A stretch of 8,861 nucleotides of DNA from Bacillota bacterium (GTDB lineage Bacteria; Bacillota; Clostridia; Christensenellales; CALWSW01). Of this stretch, positions 1 to 5,411 are shown piece by piece. The stretch is from NCBI GenBank assembly GCA_023402915.1, contig JAEYFO010000299.1:1-8861 (forward strand). The letters are read 5' to 3'. The position numbers were made by a program, and so were the translations under genes. The notes under the pieces were generated by a model that saw only the letters and a list, made by a program, of their open reading frames with translations, was not told where the DNA came from and ran no database searches. The stretch's first letter is position 1. Each line of letters opens with the position of its first letter.

Positions 1-461
1 GCGTTGTCCCACGCAGCCTTCACGTCGCCAGAAGCAAAGCCCGCTTCCAGCGCTTCGAGCGCAGGCTCAAAGGCGTCGAGCATGGTCTTTTCGCCGCGCT
101 GGGCGTGACCGCGCATCTTGATGCCGCCGTCCGCCTCCTTGAGCGCGTCCAGCAGCTCCGCTTCCGTGATCTCTTCCTTGCCCGCCAGCTTCATGCCCAT
201 CTTCATGTAGGCCGTGCCGTACAGCGGGCCGGAAGCGCCGCCCACGGTGGAGACCAGCGTCATGCCCACGGTCTTGAGGATCGTGCCGATGTCCTTGTCC
301 TCCGGCAGTTTGGTCAGCACCGCTTCAAAGCCGCGATGCAGGTTGATGCCGTGGTCGCCGTCGCCGATGGCCGCGTCCAGATCGGTCAGAAACTGCCACT
401 GTTCTTCGATGCGGGCGGCAATGTCCTTGATGACTGCCACCACGGTTGCTTTCGTAATCAT
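1..461 (-). CDS. dhaL: Dihydroxyacetone kinase ADP-binding subunit DhaL (first set), C-terminus cut by window edge
   Basis: DhaL is the nucleotide-binding subunit of split dihydroxyacetone kinase. It holds ADP with two Mg ions and passes the phosphate to the ketose bound on DhaK. About 153 residues are visible, beginning MITKATVVAVIKDIAARIEE. The Mg-ligand motif is clear: Asp29 and then GDGDHG at 33-38, giving Asp34, Asp36 and His37. GGASGPLYGT follows, the usual nucleotide-loop region, and then RGEKTMLDAF. A full DhaL is about 200-215 residues, so roughly 50-60 residues lie left of position 1. The ATG at 459-461 is chosen because an AAAAGGAG ribosome binding site lies at 471-478 and the protein aligns with DhaL from there. 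It sits 365 bases downstream of dhaK1, an unusually long gap for a dhaK-dhaL pair. In PTS-type systems the partner DhaM reloads ADP; none is visible here. Confidence 0.93.
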   Translation of the reverse strand, partial: MITKATVVAVIKDIAARIEEQWQFLTDLDAAIGDGDHGINLHRGFEAVLTKLPEDKDIGTILKTVGMTLVSTVGGASGPLYGTAYMKMGMKLAGKEEITEAELLDALKEADGGIKMRGHAQRGEKTMLDAFEPALEALEAGFASGDVKAAWDN

Positions 462-826
462 GAGTAAACGCTCCTTTTTCCATGAGCCGAATTCCCCCTG
501 CGGAATGTTGAAAGGCCGCCCTTTTCACAATCGGAAAAGCGACCCCTTCCGCCCGGGAACCGGCTGAACTGCTGGTTGTTTTTTTGAATTTTTTCTCGAA
601 AATGCAAAACAGGCCGTAACGCCCCTTGCGCGCGGAGGCTCACACAAAGCGCTGCCTGCTCCGGCGGGGCGCATGGACGCGCTCCCCCGCCCGGTTGGGC
701 ATTCGTTTTCGCGCGGGCAAACAAACAGGGGCGAAGCGGCTGCCTCGCCCCCTGCTGTTGTTGCGTTGGGCTGTCCGCAGAGCCCCTGCGACGTTGCGCG
801 TGCGGGGCGTTGGGCGCTTTTGCTGC
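462..826. other. Long dhaK1-dhaL1 spacer with GC-rich hairpins and no gene
   Basis: This 365-base stretch separates the two subunit genes of the first kinase. I see no credible coding sequence: short open frames exist in several phases, but none has a ribosome binding site or a recognisable product. It holds a terminator-like stem on the minus strand (719-754, listed separately) and a GC-rich hairpin with GGCGGGG at 663-669 pairing CCCCGCC at 685-691. The part near dhaL1 (about 570-605) is AT-rich. I found no convincing promoter there; the best -35-like hexamer has no good -10 partner. The stretch may be an intercistronic leader that lowers or regulates DhaL output, but that is inference. Confidence 0.5.
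719..754 (-). terminator. Terminator-like hairpin between dhaK1 and dhaL1
   Basis: On the minus strand CAGGGG(G)CGA (754-745) pairs with TCGCCCCTG (734-726), a nine-pair stem with one bulged G and a ten-base loop. It is followed by TTTGTTTG. The U-tract is interrupted by G, so it may be only partly efficient. It lies about 70 bases past the dhaK1 stop codon and would reduce readthrough into dhaL1. Confidence 0.55.
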
Positions 827-1816
827 TTAGCTGCGGAACGCAATGGTGTCGGCCTTGGCGTCGAGACCCTTCTTGAGCTCGTCATCCAGCTTGAGCAGGG
901 TGATGGAGCAGCCGGCCATTTCGATGGAGGTCATGAAGTTGCCCACGAGGGTCTTGTAGATCTTGATGCCGCGCTCGGCCAGCACGTCATGGACATGGTT
1001 GTTGACCACGTACAGCTCCATGGCGGGGGTGCCGCCGAAGCCGTTGACCATCACGGCCACTTCGGAACCGGAGAAGTCCAGATCGGCCAGGATCTTTTCG
1101 AGCATTTCATCAACGATCGCGTCGGCGTTCTTCAGCTCGCTGCGATAGGTGCCGGGCTCGCCATGGATGCCGATGCCCATTTCCATTTCGTTGTCAGCCA
1201 GCTCAAAGCCGGGCTTTCCGGCGGCGGGAACGGTGCAGGGATGGATGGCCATGCCCATGGTGCGCACGTTGGCGATGACCTTTTCGGCGATGCGCTTGAC
1301 CTCGGCCAGATCCTTGCCCTCTTCGGCGTAGGCGCCGGCGATCTTGTGGACGAACACGGTGCCGGCCACGCCGCGGCGGCCCACGGTCCACAGGGAATCC
1401 TTGACGGCCACGTCGTCGTTGACGACGACCTTATCGACCTTGATGCCTTCCATTTCGGCCATTTCGGCGGCCATTTCGAAGTTCATCACGTCGCCGGTAT
1501 AGTTCTTGATGACCAGCAGTACGCCTTCGCCGGCGTCCACGGCCTTGATCGCTTCATAAACCTGATCGGGCGTGGGGGACGTAAAGACCGCGCCAGCCAC
1601 AGCGCCGTCGAGCATTCCTTCGCCCACGTAGCCGCCGTGCGCCGGTTCGTGACCGGAGCCGCCGCCGGAGACGAGCGCCACTTTGCCCTGCTTTTTGTTG
1701 GAGCGGACGAGGACGTCGAAGCCTTCGAGACGGGTCACATATTCCGGATGGGCCTTGGCGATGCCGTTGAGCATTTCGTTTTCGACGGTTTCGGGCTTGT
1801 TGATGAGCTTTTTCAT
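827..1816 (-). CDS. dhaK: Dihydroxyacetone kinase substrate-binding subunit DhaK (first set, canonical)
   Basis: DhaK binds dihydroxyacetone covalently through a histidine hemiaminal and accepts phosphate from DhaL, giving dihydroxyacetone phosphate for glycolysis in the cytoplasm. The 329-residue product has the normal family length, starts MKKLINKPE and follows E. coli DhaK numbering exactly. The visible key positions are the glycine loop SGGGSGHEP (50-58) with His56, FTSPTP with Ser80, IKNYTGD with Lys104 and Asp109, and GIGIHGEPG (214-222) with the covalent His218. The ATG at 1814-1816 is preceded by AGGGAG at 1826-1831, nine bases away. A good promoter lies at 1949-1977, leaving a leader of about 125 bases that contains a CGCGGC/GCCGCG hairpin at 1854-1868. 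dhaL1 follows after a long gap. K and L are separate genes, as in PTS-dependent systems, whereas ATP-dependent enzymes are usually K-L fusions. Confidence 0.96.
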   Translation of the reverse strand: MKKLINKPETVENEMLNGIAKAHPEYVTRLEGFDVLVRSNKKQGKVALVSGGGSGHEPAHGGYVGEGMLDGAVAGAVFTSPTPDQVYEAIKAVDAGEGVLLVIKNYTGDVMNFEMAAEMAEMEGIKVDKVVVNDDVAVKDSLWTVGRRGVAGTVFVHKIAGAYAEEGKDLAEVKRIAEKVIANVRTMGMAIHPCTVPAAGKPGFELADNEMEMGIGIHGEPGTYRSELKNADAIVDEMLEKILADLDFSGSEVAVMVNGFGGTPAMELYVVNNHVHDVLAERGIKIYKTLVGNFMTSIEMAGCSITLLKLDDELKKGLDAKADTIAFRS

Positions 1817-1923
1817 GAGAACACTCTCCCTTTTGAATTTGTATGGCTACGAGCGCGGCAGAGCCGCGAAAATTGACTGCGGGAAACGGGTCCACCTTGG
1901 CAAAGCTCTCTCATACTCTTGAA

Positions 1924-1937
1924 AATTGCCGGGAAAC
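1924..1937. promoter_or_regulatory. Weak Noc-box-like sequence in the dhaK1 leader
   Basis: AATTGCCGGGAAAC agrees with the published Noc binding site ATTTCCCGGGAAAT at 11 of 14 positions. It falls just after the expected dhaK1 transcription start. A site this close is expected by chance about 0.3-0.4 times in a window of this size, so alone it is weak. Confidence 0.25.
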
Positions 1938-1948
1938 TCCCTGTTTTT

Positions 1949-1977
1949 ATCTTAGTACAGATACGCGGTAAAATCAA
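1949..1977 (-). promoter_or_regulatory. Predicted sigma-A promoter of dhaK1
   Basis: On the minus strand the -35 box TTGATT (1977-1972) and -10 box TAAGAT (1954-1949) are separated by 17 bases. Transcription should begin near 1942, about 125 bases before the dhaK1 ATG. It is the best promoter match in the noc-dhaK1 gap, and the surrounding DNA is AT-rich. Confidence 0.7.
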
Positions 1978-2098
1978 GTAAAAAGAGTGTTTTCACCGGT
2001 TTGTTTTTGTAAAGAATCAGCGCGGCGCAACTGTCGGTCACAAATTTCGCCCCGTTTCGGAAAGAAAGAGATCTTTATTCCAAAAACAGTTTGAATTT

Positions 2099-2117
2099 TT
2101 CAAAAACCTGAAAGGTT
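2099..2117 (-). terminator. Weak terminator-like stem after noc
   Basis: On the minus strand AACCT (2117-2113), loop TTC and AGGTT (2109-2105) form a five-pair stem followed by TTTG. It starts 18 bases past the noc stop codon. The stem is short and the T-run brief, so some readthrough towards dhaK1 is likely. The rest of 1978-2098 shows no gene. Confidence 0.35.
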
Positions 2118-2134
2118 CCCGGCGCGGGCAGCGC

Positions 2135-3046
2135 TCAGACCGCGCTCTTTTCCCCGCTATGGCGCTCGTTTTTGGGGATGGCGACGGTGACGGTATATTC
2201 GTCCTCCGATTCGACGACGCGGCATTCGGCCGCCAGCCCGGCGGACTGGAGCTGGCTGCACGCTTCCTTCATGGTGTTGACAAACAGGCGGTAATCCCGC
2301 ACGAGCCGCACGACGCGGGATTTCTGATTTTGGGCGCGTTCGGCCCGCTGCTGCTCCACGCGCGCTTCGAGCATCCCCTCGATCATGCGCTCGGCGTCCT
2401 TGACGGAAAGCAGGCGTTCGCGGATCTTTCTGGCTGCTTCGAGCTGGCTTTCGCTGTCCGGCAGGCGCAGAAGCGCCCGGGCGTGGCGCTCGGTCAGGCG
2501 GCCCTGGAGCACGGCTTCCTTGACGGACTGGGGCAGCCGGAGCACGCGGAGCTTGTTGGCGACGGTGGATTGATTGCGGCCCAGGCGGGCGGCCAGCTCG
2601 TCCTGCGTCAGGCCGAATTCCCGCATGAGGGCAAGGTAGCTTTCGGCCTCTTCAAAAAAATGCAGGTTTTCCCGCTGAAGGTTTTCGACCAGCGCCATGC
2701 ATGCGCCCTGCACCTCGTCCACCTCGCTGACGATGGCGGCGATGTGGGTGAACCCTGCGATCTTGCAGGCGCGCCAGCGGCGTTCCCCGGCGATGAGCTC
2801 GTAACGCTCGTTCCGGAAGCGCACCACGACGGGCTGGATCAGGCCGTACTGGGCGATGGAGCGGGCCAGCTCGTTGAGCGCGGCCTCGTCAAACAGGCGG
2901 CGGGGCTGGCCGGGGTTGGGAGAAACTGCGTCGATGGGCAGGTGGACGAGCGCCGCGCCGTCGGGATGGACGGCGGGTTCGGCCGGTTCCGGGCGCCGGA
3001 TGGGGGCGGGACGGTCGGGTTTTTTCTGCTGCATAAAAGAGAACAT
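2135..3046 (-). CDS. noc: Nucleoid occlusion protein Noc (ParB/CTPase family)
   Basis: Noc binds scattered chromosomal sites, spreads as a CTP-loaded clamp and blocks division-septum assembly over the nucleoid. The 303-residue product has the ParB/Noc layout: ParB N-terminal domain from about 33, CTP-binding GERRWRA at 87-93, ENLQRE at 121-126, a helix-turn-helix around 146-170 and a C-terminal dimerisation part. DNA-contact positions match Noc rather than ParB: Gln159, Lys165 and Arg187 correspond to Noc positions 173, 179 and 201, while position 184 is Arg170 where Noc has Lys. ParB has Arg and Thr-type residues at the first two. The reading frame stays open to 3403, but the ATG at 3044-3046 has a strong GGGGAGG site (3054-3060) and the upstream extension is not ParB-like. 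The N-terminus (MFSFMQQKKP) is much shorter than the B. subtilis membrane-targeting helix. It is not beside rsmG or parAB here. Confidence 0.93.
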   Translation of the reverse strand: MFSFMQQKKPDRPAPIRRPEPAEPAVHPDGAALVHLPIDAVSPNPGQPRRLFDEAALNELARSIAQYGLIQPVVVRFRNERYELIAGERRWRACKIAGFTHIAAIVSEVDEVQGACMALVENLQRENLHFFEEAESYLALMREFGLTQDELAARLGRNQSTVANKLRVLRLPQSVKEAVLQGRLTERHARALLRLPDSESQLEAARKIRERLLSVKDAERMIEGMLEARVEQQRAERAQNQKSRVVRLVRDYRLFVNTMKEACSQLQSAGLAAECRVVESEDEYTVTVAIPKNERHSGEKSAV

Positions 3047-3095
3047 GGCGTTTCCTCCCCGTTTGGTGTGGTCGTGTGAAGCGGTGCGGCGGCTC

Positions 3096-3109
3096 ATGCC
3101 CCGGGAAAT
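3096..3109. promoter_or_regulatory. Noc-box-like site upstream of noc
   Basis: ATGCCCCGGGAAAT matches the published palindromic Noc site ATTTCCCGGGAAAT at 12 of 14 positions; the two differences are adjacent in one half-site. It ends 50 bases upstream of the noc ATG. A further half-site, GGGAAAT, lies at 3124-3130. With equal base frequencies I expect about 0.03 sites this good in the window. The position suggests autoregulation or a local loading site. Confidence 0.55.
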
Positions 3110-3372
3110 CCTGCGCGAAACAGGGGAAATGTGCCGGGGCGGGGTGCTGTTTTTTGAACAAAGCGTTGTGTGAAGATCGCAAAGCGCTGGAATGATTTCC
3201 TTACGGGAGGGGTATTCTCTCTTTTTTCCTGCCCTCCTGCCCGGCCGCCAAAAGCGCCGGTTTTCCGACAAAAGCAGACAAAAGGAGAGGGAAGGCCGGG
3301 GAACGTCAGGGGCGCTGTCCTCACCTCGCAATGGTCGCCCCGGTTCGCTGCCGCTTCCGGCGCTTCCTTGCT
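3110..3372. other. Non-coding stretch upstream of noc
   Basis: No gene is supported here. Several frames are open, including the noc frame up to 3403, but none shows family resemblance or a ribosome binding site. No clear promoter for noc was found, although one must lie in or above this stretch if noc is not read from dhaK2. The octamer GTCAGGGG at 3305-3312 repeats at 3437-3444 and is inverted at 3528-3535. Confidence 0.4.
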
Positions 3373-3535
3373 CAGTGGGCTTCCCCCTCCCTGTTTCGCC
3401 CACTGGGCGCGGTCGGGGTCAGCCCCCTTGACCCCGGTCAGGGGATTTTACCGAATTTTCCTGCGGAACATTCGGCATTTCAATAAGGAAGCATGTCACC
3501 CTTGCGGGTGACGACCTTTATAAAAATCCCCTGAC
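3373..3535. other. Multi-stem structured element, candidate non-coding RNA or small palindromic repeat
   Basis: Perfect inverted repeats are packed together here. CAGTGGGC (3373-3380) pairs GCCCACTG (3398-3405). GGGGTCA (3415-3421) pairs TGACCCC (3429-3435). GTCAGGGGATTTT (3437-3449) pairs AAAATCCCCTGAC (3523-3535), a 13-base closing stem. Inside it lie a hairpin CCGAA..TTCC-TGC-GGAA..TTCGG (3451-3475) and a second, GTCACCC-TTGC-GGGTGAC (3495-3512). The last three form a three-way-junction shape of 99 bases. There is no open frame of interest and no transposase. Strand and function are unknown; it could be a small RNA, a miniature mobile repeat or an RNA-processing site. Confidence 0.6.
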
Positions 3536-3554
3536 ACCCCAAAAACTTTTCATG

Positions 3555-3585
3555 AAAAAATATAAAACCGAAGAAGTTTTCGGCT
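3555..3585 (-). terminator. Terminator-like hairpin, minus strand
   Basis: On the minus strand CCGAA (3583-3579), a six-base loop and TTCGG (3572-3568) form a stem that extends by one G-U and one A-U pair. It is followed by TTTTATATTTTTT. It would end any transcript coming from dhaK2 through the repeat region before noc. Confidence 0.45.
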
Positions 3586-3780
3586 GCCGTCTGATGGAGG
3601 ATTTTGGAAAGAGCTTCCCTTCTGACGGGGAGGGTTTGAAAGGAGGGACGCTGAAGAGCCTTTTCTTCTGACTTCTAATGGAGCGGAGAGGGAAGAAACG
3701 GAGAAAAGAACGTTAAGAATTTGAAGAAACCCGGCCTTGGCCTGTTGGATGGCAGCCGGAACCTTTTTGAAATGGGATTT

Positions 3781-3860
3781 CCCCAAAAACAACAAACAGC
3801 CCCGGAAACCGGAGCTGCCTGTCTGATAAGAATCCCCGGATCCGCCCCTCAAGAGGGCAG
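3781..3860. repeat. 80-base direct repeat, copy 1
   Basis: This copy is identical to 3958-4037 except for one C/T difference, with an offset of 177 bases. Looser similarity extends about 30 bases further left (3751-3780 against 3928-3957, roughly 20 of 30 identical). It contains a terminator-like stem on the minus strand and a short CCCTC-AA-GAGGG hairpin near its right end. The offset is a multiple of three, which is why a serine-rich reading frame stays open across both copies; I do not think it is a gene. Confidence 0.9.
3785..3817 (-). terminator. Terminator-like stem in repeat copy 1
   Basis: On the minus strand CAGCTCCGG (3817-3809), loop TTT and CCGGGGCTG (3805-3797) make a nine-pair stem with one G-U pair. 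It is followed by TTTGTTGTTTTT. The same structure recurs in copy 2. It suits the end of the dhaL2-dhaK2 transcript. Confidence 0.6.
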
Positions 3861-3957
3861 AGAGTTTCACCGGCAAAAAGGCTGACGAAAGAAACGACAA
3901 AAGCGGCCAACGGCTCGTGGTTAAAACGGCAGTCGGAATTCTTTCAGAATGAGCCTT

Positions 3958-4037
3958 CCCCAAAAACAACAAACAGCCCCGGAAACCGGAGCTGTCTGTC
4001 TGATAAGAATCCCCGGATCCGCCCCTCAAGAGGGCAG
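3958..4037. repeat. 80-base direct repeat, copy 2
   Basis: This is the second copy of the 3781-3860 repeat, 79 of 80 bases identical. Directly after it, 4033-4049 resembles the start of the looser upstream part at 3751-3767 (16 of 17 identical), as if a third unit had begun and then been lost. Copies elsewhere in the genome are likely but cannot be seen here. Confidence 0.9.
3962..3994 (-). terminator. Terminator-like stem in repeat copy 2
   Basis: The stem, loop and T-rich tail are the same as in copy 1, shifted by 177 bases. In transcription order from dhaK2 this copy is met first, so the two would act as tandem terminators about 180-390 bases past the dhaK2 stop codon. Confidence 0.6.
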
Positions 4038-4085
4038 GCGGAACCTTTTACAGATTCCATTTTTATTTTGAAAGCTTTTTGGGTT

Positions 4086-4140
4086 CTTAGGGACTTTTTC
4101 TCGAAAAAGTCCCTAAGCGGGGCCCGGGGCAGCGCCCCGG
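4086..4140. repeat. Two adjacent perfect hairpins downstream of dhaK2
   Basis: CTTAGGGACTTTTTC (4086-4100) and GAAAAAGTCCCTAAG (4103-4117) form a perfect 15-base stem with a two-base loop. CCGGGGC (4124-4130), loop AGC and GCCCCGG (4134-4140) form a second perfect stem. The long stem has no T-run on either side, so it is not a classic terminator. It lies 33-87 bases past the dhaK2 stop and could be a 3'-end protecting structure or a dispersed palindromic repeat. The next bases (4141-4163) hold an 11-12 base tandem duplication of CGTTTCCCC(C)AA. Confidence 0.75.
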
Positions 4141-4172
4141 CGTTTCCCCAACGTTTCCCCCAACGTCTCTCC

Positions 4173-5189
4173 TTACTTCGTCAGATAGGGCGAGCGGATG
4201 GGCGCGTTCCACAGGCGGGCGAAGGTGTCGTTCCACTTGACGATGTTCATCTGGAAACCGGCCTGCTCCTGCGTGGTGAGGATCTCGCCGACCCAGTTGT
4301 CAACCACTTCGATGCCGAGGGTCTTGAGGTAGTTGACGGTGTCGCGGTAGACGATGAACATCTCCATGAGCGTCGTCGCGCCGGAGCCGTTGATCATCAG
4401 GAACACCTTGTCGCCGCTGACCAGGCCGATGTCGTCCACCAGCGCCTTGGCCATTTCTTCGGCCACGTCCTTGGCGGGAGCCAGCTTCTTGCGTCCGCCG
4501 CCGCCTTCGCCGTGCTGACCCATGCCGATCTCCATCAGGTCGTCGCCCAGATCGCCGAAGGGCTCGCCGTTGGCGGGATGGGTCGCGCAGCGAGCCGCCA
4601 CGGACAGCGTGGCCATGCTGTTGGCGTAGTCCCAGCCCAGCTTGGCGATGGTGTCAAGATCCATGCCTTCCTGCGCCGCAGCGCCCAGAATGTGGAACAG
4701 CGCGCAGCCGCCGCCCAGACCGCGGCGATCGACCACGTCGCCCATCCTGGCGGGACGGGGCTCGCCGGTGGCGATGTCCTCCTGCGTGATGATCTGGCGC
4801 ACGGTGAGATCCTCGTCCTCCGCGTCGGCCATGACCATCTTGCCGGTGAGCATGTCGCCCGCGTGGTTGAACGTCACGAGGATCGTGCCGTGGCCCTTGT
4901 CGGCCAGCTTGAGCGCTTCAAGGACGGCGTCCGGCGCGGGCGCGGCAAAAATATCGCCCACGATGCAGATGTCCAGGCCGCCTTCGCCAACGAAGCCTTC
5001 GAGCGCGGGCTCATGGCCGCCGCCGCCGTAAGCGACGATGGTCACGCGGTCGGCGTCCGCCAGCTTCTTGTTGATAATCATATGGTCTTTCTTTTCGATC
5101 AGCTTCGGGAATGCCATGGCATAGCCTTCGAGCAGATCGTCAGCCAGCGTCGCGGGATTGTCGATGAACTTCTTCATAATAGGGGTCAT
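4173..5189 (-). CDS. Divergent DhaK-family ketose kinase substrate-binding subunit (second set)
   Basis: This 338-residue protein belongs to the DhaK family and should bind a short ketose covalently, then accept phosphate from a DhaL partner. Conserved residues are His59 in GGGGHEPA (56's equivalent), Asp112 in NHAGD (109's equivalent) and His226 in GMGQHGEGG (218's equivalent). Against DhaK1 in this window, the glycine loop SGGGSG has become AYGGGG, Ser80 is Ala83 and Lys104 is Phe107. These lie around the ketose site in DhaK structures, so the substrate may not be dihydroxyacetone. A tetrulose such as erythrulose is one possibility. The ATG at 5187-5189 (MTPIMKKFIDNP) is chosen for its AGGAGG at 5198-5203; the later Met5 would match the family start but lacks a ribosome binding site. 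The frame is open to 5390, but that part is basic and unlike DhaK. dhaL2 lies 222 bases upstream. Confidence 0.9.
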   Translation of the reverse strand: MTPIMKKFIDNPATLADDLLEGYAMAFPKLIEKKDHMIINKKLADADRVTIVAYGGGGHEPALEGFVGEGGLDICIVGDIFAAPAPDAVLEALKLADKGHGTILVTFNHAGDMLTGKMVMADAEDEDLTVRQIITQEDIATGEPRPARMGDVVDRRGLGGGCALFHILGAAAQEGMDLDTIAKLGWDYANSMATLSVAARCATHPANGEPFGDLGDDLMEIGMGQHGEGGGGRKKLAPAKDVAEEMAKALVDDIGLVSGDKVFLMINGSGATTLMEMFIVYRDTVNYLKTLGIEVVDNWVGEILTTQEQAGFQMNIVKWNDTFARLWNAPIRSPYLTK

Positions 5190-5411
5190 GGTCTGTTCCT
5201 CCTGTTTTTTTGATTGAATGTGCGGAAAAGCGAGATGGTTCCGGAGTTGTTTTCGCTGCCTCAAAAGCCCGGCAGTTCGGGCAAATCCATCGGTTTTGGA
5301 AAGCGCCTTCAAAAAAAACGCTTTAAGAAAAGCGGCTCTTGAAACACGGCCTGAAAGCCCTGCTTTTGAACCCTCTTTGAACCTGCGCAAAGCCCTGCGC
5401 GATTTTGGGCG
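5190..5411 (-). promoter_or_regulatory. Hairpin-rich dhaL2-dhaK2 spacer, candidate attenuator
   Basis: In transcription order the spacer shows GCGCA/TGCGC (5400-5385), AAAGC/GCTTT (5366-5354), a terminator-like stem with eight Us (5334-5311), and GCCCG/CGGGC followed by TTTT (5282-5263). The AAAGC and GCTTT arms could alternatively pair with arms of the terminator stem, allowing mutually exclusive folds. CAGGGCTTT and GTTCAAA each occur twice in the first part. No separate dhaK2 promoter is convincing. I recognise no known riboswitch class. Confidence 0.45.
5311..5334 (-). terminator. Intrinsic terminator between dhaL2 and dhaK2
   Basis: On the minus strand CGCTTT (5334-5329), loop TCTT and AAAGCG (5324-5319) form a perfect six-pair stem followed directly by eight Ts (5318-5311). 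It lies about 78 bases past the dhaL2 stop and 122 bases before the dhaK2 start. It should stop part of the transcription between two subunits that must work together. Confidence 0.7.

Noticed and set aside
626..1876. Long plus-strand frame opposite dhaK1
   Set aside because: It is the antisense of a clear DhaK gene; such long antisense frames are common in GC-rich coding DNA, and the His/Asp/Gly-rich product matches no family I know.
1983..1996. Catabolite-response (cre) site before dhaK1
   Set aside because: Only one half (TGAAAACACT) resembles cre; the central CG and the second half are missing.
3330..3365. tRNA-like T-loop (GGTTCG)
   Set aside because: No flanking five-pair stem, acceptor stem or anticodon arm can be formed.
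3047..3403. In-frame extension of noc to 3403
   Set aside because: The added 119 residues do not resemble ParB/Noc N-termini, and a strong ribosome binding site stands directly before the ATG at 3046.
3864..3879. parS-like sequence
   Set aside because: It agrees at only about 11 of 16 positions with the parS palindrome and has lost the central CGTG. The protein encoded here also has Noc-type contacts.
3550..4029. Serine-rich 159-residue reading frame across the direct repeats
   Set aside because: It is open mainly because the repeat offset (177) is a multiple of three. It has no recognisable domain, overlaps terminator-like stems and lacks a good start.
3781..4037. CRISPR-like repeat pair
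   Set aside because: There are only two copies of 80 bases, 177 bases apart, with no cas genes, and the intervening DNA is partly similar to the region before copy 1.
4068..5213. Long plus-strand frame opposite dhaK2
   Set aside because: It is the antisense shadow of a conserved DhaK-family gene, without a ribosome binding site or family resemblance.
5190..5390. N-terminal extension of dhaK2
   Set aside because: The 67 residues are basic and unlike DhaK, cover the terminator stem at 5311-5334, and a perfect AGGAGG supports the later ATG.
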